Notes: generated by a model from the letters alone, not told the origin. DNA of 64,000 nt from Subtercola sp. PAMC28395 (GCF_018889995.1 NZ_CP076547.1:744001-808000); one strand, 5' to 3'; positions 33,359 to 45,145 are shown, counted from the stretch's first letter. Numbers and translations: made by a program.

Positions 33359-34738
33359 TCAGGCGATGCGGATGAGCTTCTTGTTCACGAATTCCTCGAG
33401 TGCGAACCGGCCCATCTCGCGGCCCGTGCCGGAGCGCTTGACGCCACCGAACGGCAGTTCTGCCGCGTCACCCAGCACCAGGTTCACCCACACCATGCCG
33501 GCGTCGATGGCGTCGGCCACACGAAGCGCTTGGGCTTCGTCTGTCGTGTAGACATACGAACCGAGCCCGAAGGTCGTGTCGTTGGCAAGGGTCACCGCCT
33601 CGTCTTCAGACGACACCCGGTAGAGCGCCGCGACCGGTCCGAAGAATTCTTCGCGGTACGCCGCCATCTGCGGGGTGACGTCGGTGAGCACCGCCGGCGG
33701 GAAGAAGTTGCCCGTCGCGGTTCCGCTCGCCAGGATTGTTGCGCCCTGGGCGACGGCCTGGTCGAGCTGCGACTGAAGCCGCTCTGTGGCCGCAGCAGAC
33801 GAGAGCGGGCCGAGCAGTGTGCCCTCGGCGAAGGGGTCCGCGGGCTGGGCGGCAGTGAAGGCCGCGGTGAACTTCTCGGCGAACTCCTCGTAGAGATCGT
33901 CGATGATGATGAACCGCTTCGCCGCGTTGCATGACTGCCCGTTGTTGTCGAGCCTGGCGTTCACCGCGTCGGTGACCGCCGCATCCAGGTCGTCGGTCGA
34001 CAGCAGAATGAACGGGTCTGAGCCACCCAGCTCGAGAACGACCTTCTTGAGGTGCTTGCCGGCGAGCTCGGCAACAGCTGAGCCTGCCCGCTCGGAGCCG
34101 GTCACCGAAATGCCGTGCACGCGCGGGTCGGCGATCACGACAGCCGACTGCTCGTTGGTCGCGAAGATGTTGATGTAGACACCGGCGGGCGCGCCGACAC
34201 TGGCTGCGGCCTCGGCGAAGATGCTCGCGATCGCCTCTGCGGATTCGGGGCACTGCGGCGCGTGCTTGAGCAGGATGGTGTTTCCCACGATGACGTTCGG
34301 GCCCGCGAACCGCGCCACCTGGTAGTACGGGAAGTTCCACGGCATGATGCCCAGCAGCACGCCGAGGCCCGATCGGCGGATGATCGCCGAACCGGTGCCG
34401 TCGGTGAGCGCGATCGGCTCATCGGCGAGGTACTCTGCCCCGTTGTCGACGTAGTACTGGTAGATCGCGGCGGCGAAGTCGACTTCGCCCAGTGCCTGGT
34501 CGAGCGGCTTACCCATCTCACGGACGGCACTGGCAGCAAGTTCTTCGCGCCGTTCGAGGTGCAGGTCAGCCACCTTCTGAATGAGCGCGATGCGGGTGGC
34601 AATCGGAACCTTTCGCGACCATGACTGATACGCAGCGTCGGCGTCGCCGATCGCCTCGACCAGCGCCTCGTCGGTGATGGTGGGGTACTCGCGCAGGGTC
34701 TCCCCTGTCGAAGGATCTACAACGGCATAGTGGCTCAT
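33359..34738 (-). CDS. gabD: NAD(P)-dependent succinate-semialdehyde dehydrogenase
   Basis: Aldehyde dehydrogenase of 459 residues, the short form typical of GabD/Sad. Motifs: MPWNFPYYQVARF (substrate-pocket strand), FIxGSE equivalent ISVTGSERAGSA, catalytic Glu in LELGGSDPF and nucleophile Cys in NNGQSCNAAKRF; EEFFGPV near the end. It oxidises succinic semialdehyde to succinate, the last step of GABA use, which would connect to the GABA made by the gad module about 30 kb away (inference). Monocistronic; divergent from a TetR gene across ~210 nt. Confidence 0.88.
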   Translation of the reverse strand: MSHYAVVDPSTGETLREYPTITDEALVEAIGDADAAYQSWSRKVPIATRIALIQKVADLHLERREELAASAVREMGKPLDQALGEVDFAAAIYQYYVDNGAEYLADEPIALTDGTGSAIIRRSGLGVLLGIMPWNFPYYQVARFAGPNVIVGNTILLKHAPQCPESAEAIASIFAEAAASVGAPAGVYINIFATNEQSAVVIADPRVHGISVTGSERAGSAVAELAGKHLKKVVLELGGSDPFILLSTDDLDAAVTDAVNARLDNNGQSCNAAKRFIIIDDLYEEFAEKFTAAFTAAQPADPFAEGTLLGPLSSAAATERLQSQLDQAVAQGATILASGTATGNFFPPAVLTDVTPQMAAYREEFFGPVAALYRVSSEDEAVTLANDTTFGLGSYVYTTDEAQALRVADAIDAGMVWVNLVLGDAAELPFGGVKRSGTGREMGRFALEEFVNKKLIRIA

Positions 34739-34952
34739 GAGTCAACGATCTTTCTTCGAAGCGGTCGAAATGGCTGCGTCGCCCATCGTATTGGCCGCGG
34801 GGCACCGCTGCCCAGAGCCACAGGGCTCTGTTGTGGAACTTCACACTGAGCCGATCGGGCGAAGACACGTCGGCGCTGCCGTCACACCCGGTGCTCGCGG
34901 GCGACCGCGGGCCCCTCCGGTCTCGCCTCCGACAGCCGTGTAAGTTGCAGCT

Positions 34953-35519
34953 ATGAAGCCCGAACGACAGCGACTGCTGGATCTGGTCATCGATCTCATC
35001 CTGCGGGTCGGCGTTCTCGATCTCAGCATGAGCGCGATCTCCCGCGAGATCGGCTCCAACAACCGCATGCTGTTGTACTACTTCAGCTCCCGCGAGAAGC
35101 TGCTCGATGAAGCATGCGTCCGGGCATTCGACCGCTTCCCGCGGCTCGAGACGATGTTCACCCGACTGGCAGCCGAGGGCGACCTGGGCGAGCGGCTCTA
35201 CGCCGCGTGGGACGACCTTGCGGCCCCGGAGAACAGACCATATCTCGTGCTGTTCTTCCAGCGCTTCGGTGCAGCAATGGGCGACCCAGACCGGTGGCGC
35301 AACGACCTGCACCCCTCCACACACCGCTGGGCCGAAGATCTGGCCGAGATCTTCGTCGCCGAGGGAGCGGATGACCGTTCTGCCGCCCTCTGGGGCACCC
35401 ACCTTCTGGCAGTCTGGCGCGGAATGCAGTTCGCCCTGCTCGCCGATGCCGAACCTGCGCGCCTGCGCGAGGCCTATCGCGTCGGCGTGGATGCGCTTGT
35501 CGACGCCCTGCGGCGCTGA
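34953..35519 (+). CDS. TetR-family transcriptional regulator
   Basis: Regulator of 188 residues. N-terminal HTH: RQRLLDLVIDLILRVGVLDLSMSAISREIGSNNRMLLYYFSSREKLLDEA read across residues 3-52, with the recognition helix NNRMLLYYFSS typical of TetR. The ligand domain (roughly 60-188) is rich in Trp/Phe/Leu. It lies upstream of an FMN-dependent monooxygenase in the same direction and divergent from gabD; either may be its target. No operator palindrome is convincing in the flanking sequence. Confidence 0.88.
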   Translation: MKPERQRLLDLVIDLILRVGVLDLSMSAISREIGSNNRMLLYYFSSREKLLDEACVRAFDRFPRLETMFTRLAAEGDLGERLYAAWDDLAAPENRPYLVLFFQRFGAAMGDPDRWRNDLHPSTHRWAEDLAEIFVAEGADDRSAALWGTHLLAVWRGMQFALLADAEPARLREAYRVGVDALVDALRR

Positions 35520-35635
35520 GCGGTGGAGCGGAGGCGCGGGCGACGCAGAGATGTGTCGCGCCCGAAATGCACCCGAAATATCGTTGTGGCTAAAGTGAAC
35601 TGATCTATTCACTTCGATGCACGGCGGGAAGAATC

Positions 35636-36997
35636 ATGACGAAGACACTCACGATCGGAATGTTCCACGTCACGAGGGCGCGCCCGACCTGGAGGATTCC
35701 GGGCTTCGACGGCCCCACCTTCACCGATATCGAGTACTGGACCGACCTCGCACAGACCTTCGAGACAAATGGTGCCGATTTTCTCTTTCTCGCCGACTCC
35801 TACGGGTACCCCACTGCCGACGACCACGTGATCCCCACTGCGATCGAGCGTGACGTCAACTTCTCGACGATCGATCCACAGATGCTGATCTCCGCGCTCG
35901 CGGCCGTGACAGAGCACATCGGGCTTGTCACGACGGTCTCGACGATGGTCGAATCTCCTCCCGTGGTCGCGCGCCAGTTCCGTACTCTCGATCACCTCTC
36001 GCGCGGCCGGGTCGGCTGGAACATCGTCACCGGGTCAGCCCAGGCCGGATCGGCCCTGCTCTTCGGGGAACCGCTCATGGCGCACGGCGACCGGTACAGC
36101 AGGGCAGCAGATCACGTCGAGCTCTCACTCAAGCTCTGGGAGGGCTCGTGGGAAGCCGATGCCTGGCAGCGGAACGCCGAGACCGGAGTGTGGGCCGATC
36201 CAGCGAAAGTGCATGAGATCGAGCACGACGGGCCGTACTTCCAGTCGACGGGGCTGCTCGTGACTCCCCCGAGCCCACAGGTCACACCCACCTTGTTCCA
36301 GGCGGGCGCGTCGGCTGCCGGTCGCGACCTGGCCGCGCGCTACGCCGAGGCCGTCTTCCTCGCTGCAGAATCGAAGGCGCTGGCCGACCAGATCACCGAC
36401 ATCAGGCGAAGGGCCGTCGAGTACGGGCGGGGCCCCGACGCCATCAAATGCCTCATCGCCGGCACCTTCCGTGTCGCCGACACCATGGAACAGGCCGTCG
36501 CCGAGTACGAGGAGGCGATCGCCGCAGTCTCCCTCGAGGAAGCCGCGACGCTCTATGCCTACTTCACCGGTATCGATCTGCTCTCCCTCGACCCCGACAA
36601 GCCCATTCCGGGCGCGGCGGCCACCGGCGACAATGGGCGCACGAACGTCGAGAGATTCCTCGGCCCCGATGCACCGACCGTGCGGGAGGTGCTCGAGGAG
36701 TTCCGCGCGAACGGCGTCATGGGAAAACCGTTCCTCGGTTCACCCACTGAAGTGGCCGACCAGGCCGAAGCCATGATCGCCGAGACGGGAGCCGACGGGT
36801 TCCTTGTTCAACCCGACCCCGACGGCAGGAACGACCGCTTCTTCGCCGAGGTGATGCCGGAGCTCCGCCGACGCGGGCTGATCAAGGATTCCCTGATCGG
36901 GAGCACGCTCCGCGAGCACTTCTTCGGCGAGGGCCAGCGCACCCTTCCAGACACCCACCCTGGTGCGCGTTTCCGCAGGTCCCGGGTGACGGTGTGA
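35636..36997 (+). CDS. FMN-dependent monooxygenase of the NtaA/SnaA/DmoA group
   Basis: LLM-class flavin monooxygenase of 453 residues with the NtaA-type opening (IGMFHVTRARPTWRIPGFDGP) and motifs FLFLADSYGYPTADDHVIPT, DPQMLISALAAVTEHIGLVTT, RGRVGWNIVTG, and FQAGASAAGRDLAARYAEAVF. Such enzymes hydroxylate nitrilotriacetate-, sulfur- or thioether-type compounds using FMNH2 from a partner reductase; no reductase is adjacent. Roughly residues 250-453 include the long extra loop region typical of the group. Substrate not predictable. Confidence 0.88.
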   Translation: MTKTLTIGMFHVTRARPTWRIPGFDGPTFTDIEYWTDLAQTFETNGADFLFLADSYGYPTADDHVIPTAIERDVNFSTIDPQMLISALAAVTEHIGLVTTVSTMVESPPVVARQFRTLDHLSRGRVGWNIVTGSAQAGSALLFGEPLMAHGDRYSRAADHVELSLKLWEGSWEADAWQRNAETGVWADPAKVHEIEHDGPYFQSTGLLVTPPSPQVTPTLFQAGASAAGRDLAARYAEAVFLAAESKALADQITDIRRRAVEYGRGPDAIKCLIAGTFRVADTMEQAVAEYEEAIAAVSLEEAATLYAYFTGIDLLSLDPDKPIPGAAATGDNGRTNVERFLGPDAPTVREVLEEFRANGVMGKPFLGSPTEVADQAEAMIAETGADGFLVQPDPDGRNDRFFAEVMPELRRRGLIKDSLIGSTLREHFFGEGQRTLPDTHPGARFRRSRVTV

Positions 36998-37017
36998 CGG
37001 ATCGGCAGAACACCGTC
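36988..37017 (+). terminator. Hairpin overlapping the monooxygenase stop codon
   Basis: GACGGTGT (36988-36995) pairs with ACACCGTC (37010-37017) around a 14-nt loop that contains the TGA. A modest 8-bp stem followed by GGAATTCTT; possible weak terminator. Confidence 0.4.
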
Positions 37018-37116
37018 GGAATTCTTGACAAGTCGAGCTCTCGGCGGTGATCATGGCCTCGGTGCAGCCCGGCAGACGCTGGGGGCGCACCGAAGCAGTG
37101 TTCAGAGGAGATCATC

Positions 37117-37767
37117 ATGCCGGGGCGCATTCACATCGACCACTTCACAACCCTCGATGGGGTCGCCCAGGCACCGGGTGGCCCCGACGAAGACACCGAC
37201 GGCGGCTTCGCGTTCGGCGGCTGGCAGGCACCCCTGATCGACTCGATCGATGGCGACCAGGTCGGTGAAGGAATATCCGCCATGGATGCCCTGCTGCTCG
37301 GTCGGCGAACCTACGACATCTTCGCCGGGTACTGGCCCCGCCAGCTCGACGGCCCTGACTCCGGCATCGCCCGCACCTTCGACCGGATCCCCAAGTACGT
37401 CGCCTCGCGCGGCCGGCCCGACCTCTCCTGGCGCGGTTCACACCTGCTGGGCCCAGACCTCGCAGCCGAGATCGCAGCACTTCGCGAGCGTCATCGAGAG
37501 ATCCACGTGATCGGAAGCATCGACTTCGCCCGCACTCTCGTCGCTGAGGGCCTGTTCGACCAGCTGAACCTCTGGGTCTACCCGATCGTCGTCGGCCCCG
37601 GCAAGCGACTCTTTCCCGACGACGGCCCGCCAGCGGCGCTCGAACTGCTGGCCGCCGAACCGCCGTCGGCGAGAGGCACGGTTCTGCTTCGCTACGGCCC
37701 GACCGGCACCGCGCCGGCCACCGGCGACATGGGGCAGGATGACCGTGACCACGTCGATGTCGCCTGA
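37117..37767 (+). CDS. Dihydrofolate-reductase-fold (RibD C-terminal) family protein
   Basis: Protein of 216 residues with the pattern of the RibD_C/dihydrofolate reductase-like family: opening IHIDHFTTLDGVAQAPGG, MDALLLGRRTYDIFAGYW (NADPH-binding region), KYVASRG, IHVIGSIDFARTLVAEGLFDQL and WVYPIVVGPGKRLF. Members are NADPH-dependent reductases of uncertain substrate and are not essential DHFR. A disordered C-terminal tail of ~20 residues. ATG 37117 follows AGAGGAGATCATC, a good ribosome-binding site. Confidence 0.88.
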   Translation: MPGRIHIDHFTTLDGVAQAPGGPDEDTDGGFAFGGWQAPLIDSIDGDQVGEGISAMDALLLGRRTYDIFAGYWPRQLDGPDSGIARTFDRIPKYVASRGRPDLSWRGSHLLGPDLAAEIAALRERHREIHVIGSIDFARTLVAEGLFDQLNLWVYPIVVGPGKRLFPDDGPPAALELLAAEPPSARGTVLLRYGPTGTAPATGDMGQDDRDHVDVA

Positions 37768-37781
37768 CGCCTGACGCCTGA
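37761..37781. repeat. Three tandem copies of CGCCTGA at a stop codon
   Basis: Three perfect 7-nt units spanning 37761-37781; the first provides the reductase gene's TGA. Possible slippage site; the copy number does not affect the protein. Confidence 0.6.
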
Positions 37782-37898
37782 GCGCGTGCCTGACACCGAC
37801 GCCCGAGCGGGGTGCCGAGGTAATAGTGTTGAAGGGGCCCGTTTCGCGGTGCGCGGAATACACGGGGTCACCAGCCCACGGCGTTCAGGAGAAGTACT

Positions 37899-39626
<1,728 letters not shown>

Positions 39627-39705
39627 CCTCTGCAGGCTCCCGCGTCGTTACACCGAAGGGCTGAATACCAGCCGGCGGAGACCGCGCCAGCGATAAACTC
39701 TCTTC

Positions 39706-40515
39706 ATGCCAGGGCACGTTCTCGCACTCGATGATCCGCAGGCATTCCTCGGCGGGCTCGTCGAGGCGGTCGAGAGTGTCGTCTCCCGTGAGGCGGCGCA
39801 GTCCGCACTGACCGTCGTGCGAACCCGGTCGTTCGCTGACCGCCTGGCGCTCCGCAGCGGGTCCATCACGTCGATCAGCCTCGCCACACGCGGGTACATC
39901 ATGGAGCTCACCCGCACCGGGCAGAACTACACCGCGGAGACGCGCCGAGTCGTACACGGCGTTGTGGTCTCACGCCGCATCCAGACACTCGGGGAATGGC
40001 TGCAGGCCTTTGCCGGGCGAGTGGCGGTTCTCGCCGGGGTCGCCACAGATGCGTCATCAGGGCCTGCAGATGCGCTGCGGTTGCTCGGCATCTCCGTCTC
40101 TGGCCCTTTGCTCAGTGTCCGTCGCGAGAACATGCTCCCAGATCTTCGCACGCTCCCCTTCAAGGTTCGCGGCCTCATCCCTGAGGAGGCTTCGCTGGCG
40201 CTCGATCGCATCGTCGAGTTGCTGCTCGACACGCTGCCGAGAGTGGTTGCCGGGTTCGAACTGAAGACGAACGCCGAACGCACGGCGACGGTCTACCTGC
40301 CTGAAACCCTGCAGGCCTACCTCGCACTGCCGACCGATTGGGCACGCACGCACGTCTACGCCGACGGCAGCACGCCGGAAAGCGCTCTGGCGTCCCAGCT
40401 GGCGATGCTCGAGCAGGCAGCCTCCCAGATGCACGACGCCGCCCTGCGGGGCGATGCCGACGTGCTGCTGGTCAATGGCCGATTCCTCACCTACAAGTTC
40501 GGCGATCTGAACTGA
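39706..40515 (+). CDS. Hypothetical protein upstream of TelA, 269 residues
   Basis: Soluble protein with no recognised domain. N-terminal helix ALDDPQAFLGGLVEAVESVVS, beta segments around SITSISLATRGYIMELT, a mid region (RLLGISVSGPLLSVRRENM), then mostly helical sequence ending in ASQLAMLEQAASQMHDAALRG and FLTYKFGD. It lies 126 nt upstream of the TelA gene, same strand, suggesting a functional pair. ATG 39706 has no strong ribosome-binding site, but coding character starts there. Function unknown. Confidence 0.65.
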   Translation: MPGHVLALDDPQAFLGGLVEAVESVVSREAAQSALTVVRTRSFADRLALRSGSITSISLATRGYIMELTRTGQNYTAETRRVVHGVVVSRRIQTLGEWLQAFAGRVAVLAGVATDASSGPADALRLLGISVSGPLLSVRRENMLPDLRTLPFKVRGLIPEEASLALDRIVELLLDTLPRVVAGFELKTNAERTATVYLPETLQAYLALPTDWARTHVYADGSTPESALASQLAMLEQAASQMHDAALRGDADVLLVNGRFLTYKFGDLN

Positions 40516-40641
40516 CCAGGTGAGCAGGTGCGACCAGGCGCACGTGCCCCGCGCTCATCCGCGTGAATATCTGCGGTCAATCTGCAGCAGATCGTTCTAC
40601 GCTGAGGAACACACGTGCGACTCGCGCACGAAGGGAGAAAC

Positions 40642-41859
40642 GTGTCCGAGCTCGATCTGACCCCGGCCCCGACAGCACCAGAGCCACAGCCGGCCGCCCC
40701 GGTTGTGCTCACACCGCCCGCGGCCGTCGCAGAAGTCACGACCGAACAGGCTGTCGGCATGGTCCCGCTCGCCGCCGACAGCCGCGCGAAGCTCCACGAG
40801 ACCGCGCAGTCGTTCGTCGCCGGGCTCGCCGCACTCACGCCCGGGAGCCCTGAGTTCGAAGCCAAGGTCGGTGACATCATCCGTATGGGTGAGCGCGAGA
40901 TCCGCGAGAGCGCAGAGACGTCGAACCGGATGCTCACCAGACCGGCCTCGTCACTCGCCGCCGCCCGTGGCAGGGGCCCGGCAGGTGACCCGCAAGTCAC
41001 TGTTGCCCTCACCCTGAACGATCTGCGGGCCACCCTCACCCAGCTCGACCCGGCGCGCGCAGACCTCACCGGCGCGAAGCGGCTGTTCAGCCGCCTGCCC
41101 GGCGGCAACAAGTTCACCCAGTACTTCGCCCGGTATCAGTCGGCACAGAAGCAGCTCGACGCCATCATCGAAGCCCTCGTTTCAGGGCAGGACGAACTGC
41201 TCAAAGACAATGCGGCCATAGAACAGGAACGCGCGAACCTCTGGGTCACCATGGGCAAGCTCGGCGAGTACGCGGCCCTGGCCGCTGCACTCGACGATGC
41301 CGTCTCGGCCCGCGCAGCCGAGGTTTGTGCAACCGACCCCCGGCTGGCCGACGCCCTCATCTCCGACGCGCTCTTTCCCATCCGGCAACGCCGGCAGGAC
41401 CTCACGACTCAGATCGCTGTCTCGGTCCAGGGCTACCTCGCACTGGACATGATCCGAAAGAACAACCTCGAACTGGTCAAGGGAGTCGAACGCGCTCGCA
41501 CCACGACCGTCGCCGCCCTCCGCACGGCTGTGATCGTCGCCCAGGCTCTGGCCAACCAGCGACTCGTTCTCGACCAGGTCACAGCACTGAACGACGCGAC
41601 CAACTCGATGATCGAACGAACCAGCGAGGCTCTGAAGCAGCAGACGGTGATGATCCACGAGCAGGCGTCGTCGTCAGGCGTGAACGTCGAGACGCTGCAG
41701 CGCGCCTTCGACAACGTCTTCGCCACGATGGATGCGATCGACGGCTATCGCGCGGAGGCGGTCACGAACATGGCCGTCACCATCGCGGCCCTCGAGGGCC
41801 AGGTTGCACGTTCGCGGAGCTACCTCGACCGCTCCCGCGCGGGCGACGAGCCAGCCTGA
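40642..41859 (+). CDS. telA: Toxic-anion resistance protein TelA family
   Basis: TelA-family cytosolic protein of 405 residues, mainly helical. Pattern: disordered Pro/Ala N-terminus, AKLHETAQSFVAGLAALTPG, LFSRLPGGNKFTQYFARYQSAQKQLDAIIEAL (read in parts), DELLKDNAAIEQERANLW, LTTQIAVSVQGYLALDMIRKNNLELVKGVERA and the terminal ATMDAIDGYRAEAVTNMA. Linked to tellurite/selenite tolerance and envelope stress in other bacteria; the mechanism is unresolved. GTG 40642 (with GGGAG upstream) gives the family N-terminus. Ends 9 nt from the convergent tctA gene. Confidence 0.9.
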   Translation: MSELDLTPAPTAPEPQPAAPVVLTPPAAVAEVTTEQAVGMVPLAADSRAKLHETAQSFVAGLAALTPGSPEFEAKVGDIIRMGEREIRESAETSNRMLTRPASSLAAARGRGPAGDPQVTVALTLNDLRATLTQLDPARADLTGAKRLFSRLPGGNKFTQYFARYQSAQKQLDAIIEALVSGQDELLKDNAAIEQERANLWVTMGKLGEYAALAAALDDAVSARAAEVCATDPRLADALISDALFPIRQRRQDLTTQIAVSVQGYLALDMIRKNNLELVKGVERARTTTVAALRTAVIVAQALANQRLVLDQVTALNDATNSMIERTSEALKQQTVMIHEQASSSGVNVETLQRAFDNVFATMDAIDGYRAEAVTNMAVTIAALEGQVARSRSYLDRSRAGDEPA

Positions 41860-41868
41860 GTCGCGACC

Positions 41869-43440
41869 TCACCGTCGGGTGGGCGCCGGTTCGGAGATCA
41901 CCTCAGGCGGGGTCGTTGCTCCCAGGTCTGAACCACGGGGGCCTGAATTCCCGGTACCGCTCCGCCTGCGTACCCGCTTCACGATCGGGGGCACCACCAG
42001 GTACAGGGCGATGACCGAGTAGACCACAATGGCAAGAGGTTCGCTCACCAGCGCTGACGGATCGCCGGCACTGATCTGCAGCGAGCGACGCAGTTGGCGT
42101 TCCATCTCCGGGCCGAGAATCGCTCCGACGATGATCGGCAGTACGGGGAACCCGAAGCGCCGCGCCATGTACCCGAGAGCACCGATCAGCAGCAGGATGA
42201 CGATGTTGAATGGCTGCATCCCCACCGCATACGCACCGAGGGTAGCGAAGAACAGGATGCCCGCGTAGAGGTACGGCCGGGGAATCCGCAGCAGTTTCGC
42301 CCACATCGGCGCGAGCGGCAGGTTGAGCGCCAACAACAGGGCGTTGCCGATGAAGAGGCTGGCGATGAGCGTCCACACCAGCAGAGGCTCGGTCGCGAAC
42401 AGAAGCGGGCCCGGGTGGATGCCGTACTGGTTGAAGGCGGCGATCATCACGGCAGCAGTAGCCGTGGTGGGCAGACCGAGCGTGAGCAGAGGGACGAGAG
42501 TCCCCGCTGCTGAGGCATTGTTCGCCGCCTCAGGGCCGGCCACGCCCTCGATGGCACCGTGCCCGAACTCCTCGGGGTGCTTCGAGAGTTTCTTCTCGGC
42601 GACATAGGAGAGGAAGGTGGGTATCTCTGCTCCTCCCGCCGGGATCGCGCCGAACGGGAAGCCGATCACGGTGCCTCGCAGCCACGGCTTCCAGCTGCGC
42701 TTCCAGTCGTCCTTGCCCATCCAGGGCACGCCCACGGGAATGGTGGCCTGTTTGCCACGCCGCAGGTGGGCGGCGATCCAGAGCGCCTCCCCCACGGCGA
42801 ACAGTGCCACAGCGATGACGACCACGTCGATGCCACCGGAGAGCAGAGGCTGACCGAAAGTGAGTCGAGGCTGGCCGGTCGTGGCATCCATTCCCACCAA
42901 GCCGATGGCGAGACCGATGAACAGTGACGACAGGCCACGGATGCGGCTTGTTCCGAGCACGGTGCTCACCGCGACGAACGCGAACACCATCATGGCGAAG
43001 TACGAAGGGGCGCCGAGGCTGATGGCGATCGCCACCACGAACGGGGCAACGAAGACGATGCCGCCCGTTGCGATCGTGCCTGCAACGAAGGAACCGATGG
43101 CCGCGGTGGCGAGAGCCTGCGCGCCCCGCCCTGCCTTGGCCATCTTGTTGCCCTCGAGCGCAGTGACCACCGAGGAGGACTCGCCGGGGGTGTTGAGCAG
43201 AATCGACGTCGTCGACCCGCCGTACATGCCGCCGTAGTAGATACCGGCGAACATGATGAGTGAACCAGTCACATCAAGTGCGTAGGTGAGGGGCAACAGG
43301 AGCGCAACCGTCATCGCCGGGCCAATGCCCGGCAGCACCCCCACTGCGGTGCCGAGCAGCACACCGATGAGCGCGAAGAGCAGGTTCTGCAGCGTCAGTG
43401 CGTTGGCGAACCCGTCAAGAAGCAGAGTGAGGTTCTCCAT
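41869..43440 (-). CDS. tctA: Tripartite tricarboxylate transporter, large permease TctA
   Basis: Large membrane subunit, 523 residues, about twelve helices. Family features: [61 protein letters not shown] (read in parts), [47 protein letters not shown]. Uptake is driven by ion gradient with TctB and the periplasmic binding protein TctC. The start overlaps the TctB stop by 1 nt (TAATG). Final gene of the tctCBA operon. Confidence 0.95.
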   Translation of the reverse strand: MENLTLLLDGFANALTLQNLLFALIGVLLGTAVGVLPGIGPAMTVALLLPLTYALDVTGSLIMFAGIYYGGMYGGSTTSILLNTPGESSSVVTALEGNKMAKAGRGAQALATAAIGSFVAGTIATGGIVFVAPFVVAIAISLGAPSYFAMMVFAFVAVSTVLGTSRIRGLSSLFIGLAIGLVGMDATTGQPRLTFGQPLLSGGIDVVVIAVALFAVGEALWIAAHLRRGKQATIPVGVPWMGKDDWKRSWKPWLRGTVIGFPFGAIPAGGAEIPTFLSYVAEKKLSKHPEEFGHGAIEGVAGPEAANNASAAGTLVPLLTLGLPTTATAAVMIAAFNQYGIHPGPLLFATEPLLVWTLIASLFIGNALLLALNLPLAPMWAKLLRIPRPYLYAGILFFATLGAYAVGMQPFNIVILLLIGALGYMARRFGFPVLPIIVGAILGPEMERQLRRSLQISAGDPSALVSEPLAIVVYSVIALYLVVPPIVKRVRRRSGTGNSGPRGSDLGATTPPEVISEPAPTRR

Positions 43441-44009
43441 TACAGGATTCCTGTCAGTACGCCGGCTGGCAACGGAATGCCGAGCCCCAGCACGAAGCCG
43501 TAGAACACACCGACGGCGAGCAGCACACCGATGACCAGGGCCCAGACGAAGCGCCTCGATCCGAGCAGTAGTGCAGAGCCATAGAAGAGGAGTGCGCTCG
43601 AAACGACGAAACCGAGAAAGTCGAGCGTGAGGGCATAGGCCAGGATGACACCCGCCAGACCGAACACGGTCGGCCAGTGTGCCGCCAGCGTGAGGTCGAT
43701 GTCTTCGCCCTCTTCAGCGGCCGCGCGCCCGCCGCGCAAGACGCTGACGGTGAGGGCGATCGAACAGACGCCCAGGCCGATCGCGATGATTGTGGGGACG
43801 ACCTGCGGGCCCATCACCCCAGCGTTGACTGCTGTGCGGCGAATGTGAGCCGTGTCAAAACCGATCACGATCGCCAGTGTGGCAAGAAGGGCAGCGACTC
43901 CGAGTTCTGAACGACCCCTCAGCCATGTCGGCAGCCGTGTCGCTGCCCGGGCAGCCGACGCTCCCCTGCTCTTTGAAGTGGGCGAGGTGCCCAGGATGTC
44001 GGCACTCAT
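43440..44009 (-). CDS. tctB: Tripartite tricarboxylate transporter, small permease TctB
   Basis: Small membrane subunit of 189 residues with four helices: [36 protein letters not shown] second helix, [22 protein letters not shown] and [21 protein letters not shown] (read in parts). The N-terminal ~40 residues are polar. ATG 44009 overlaps the tctC stop by 4 nt. Standard position between tctC and tctA. Confidence 0.92.
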   Translation of the reverse strand: MSADILGTSPTSKSRGASAARAATRLPTWLRGRSELGVAALLATLAIVIGFDTAHIRRTAVNAGVMGPQVVPTIIAIGLGVCSIALTVSVLRGGRAAAEEGEDIDLTLAAHWPTVFGLAGVILAYALTLDFLGFVVSSALLFYGSALLLGSRRFVWALVIGVLLAVGVFYGFVLGLGIPLPAGVLTGIL

Positions 44010-45016
44010 ATCAGGCCGAGTGTCTTCAACGTCGTCGAGACGCGGTTGTCCTGTTCGGTCAGAAAGGCATCGAAGTCGGCGCCGGTGAGGAAGGCATCGG
44101 TCCAGCCGTTGGCCTCGAGAACAGCACCCCACTGTTCACTGTCGTGCATGGCTGTGACGGCGCCGACCAGACGGGCAGTCTCAGCGTCACTCAAGCCTGG
44201 TGCCGCGAGCAAGCCTCGCCAGTTGGTGAAGACCAGGTCGACGCCCTGCTCGGTGAGGGTGGGCGCATCGATCACGGGCACACGCTCTTTGCTGGTGACG
44301 GCCAACACACGCAGGTCGCCGGACTTGACCTGCTCCAGGAACTCGCCGTATCCGGAGGCCGCGAACTTGAGCTTGCCGCCGAGGATGGCGGGGAGCAACT
44401 CACCGCCGCCGTCGTACGAGATGAAGTTGACCGCTGTCGGGTCGATTCCGACAGCGTCAGCCAGTTGCATGGGCAGCAGGTGATCAGGGCCACCGGGCGA
44501 CGACCCGCCGCCCACCGCGAATGAGGCCGGGTCGGTCTTCCACGCCGTGACCATGTCGTCCAGGGTCATGAACGGAGAATCGGCGGGAACGAAGATCGCT
44601 CCTGCCTCCTCGATGAGCCTGGCGATCGGCGTTGCATCGGCCACCTTTGCGTCGCCCTCGTTGGTGTAGGCAGCACCGACAACGCCGAGCCCCATCATGA
44701 GCATGAAGTTCGCGTTGCCCTTCTCGGTGAGCGTGCGTGCAAGACCGACGGTTCCGCCTGCTCCCGCCAGGTTGGTCACCTCGGTGCCGGTGGCGACCCC
44801 GATCTCGTCCATCACCTTCACTGCAGCACGGCCTGTCACGTCGTATCCGCTGCCCGGTGCGTTGGGCACCATGACCTGCAGGTTCTTGAGCGGCCCGCTG
44901 TCCGTCGCCGCTGTGCTCCCGGCTCCGGTGACGCCGCAGGCACTCAGCGCGATCGCCAGTGCGGAGGCAAGAAGGGCGGTGCCGAACATGCGCCGGGGTG
45001 CTGTGGTTGTGCTCAT
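44006..45016 (-). CDS. tctC: Tripartite tricarboxylate transporter, substrate-binding lipoprotein TctC
   Basis: Secreted lipoprotein of 336 residues with signal peptide and lipobox ALSAC (Cys27). The mature part follows the TctC/Bug fold: NLQVMVPNAPGSGYDVTGRA, LAGAGGTVGLARTL, FAVGGGSSPGGPDHL, INFISYDGGGELLPAILGG-like segment (NFISYDGGGELLPAILGG) and GDLRVLAVTSKERVP. It binds a carboxylate (citrate-type or other); specificity is not predictable. ATG 45016 gives a proper signal peptide. First gene of the operon; divergent from the sensor kinase gene. Confidence 0.93.
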   Translation of the reverse strand: MSTTTAPRRMFGTALLASALAIALSACGVTGAGSTAATDSGPLKNLQVMVPNAPGSGYDVTGRAAVKVMDEIGVATGTEVTNLAGAGGTVGLARTLTEKGNANFMLMMGLGVVGAAYTNEGDAKVADATPIARLIEEAGAIFVPADSPFMTLDDMVTAWKTDPASFAVGGGSSPGGPDHLLPMQLADAVGIDPTAVNFISYDGGGELLPAILGGKLKFAASGYGEFLEQVKSGDLRVLAVTSKERVPVIDAPTLTEQGVDLVFTNWRGLLAAPGLSDAETARLVGAVTAMHDSEQWGAVLEANGWTDAFLTGADFDAFLTEQDNRVSTTLKTLGLI

Positions 45017-45087
45017 GACAATCCTCTTTGATTGGGTGACAGCCTCATCGCTGCACAGATTCATGGTCTGCGAGCCGCCATACCCCG

Positions 45088-45098
45088 CACAACTTGTG
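45088..45098. promoter_or_regulatory. CACAA-C-TTGTG inverted repeat in the tctC/citA intergenic region
   Basis: Perfect 5-bp arms with a 1-nt spacer, 72 nt upstream of tctC. Shares TTGTG/CACAA half-sites with the 45146 palindrome and with GTTGTG at 45111, so the three may be a response-regulator binding array. Confidence 0.4.
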
Positions 45099-45145
45099 GA
45101 GTTAGGGAACGTTGTGTAGCTTGCGTTCCATTTCCTCCTTCTTCA

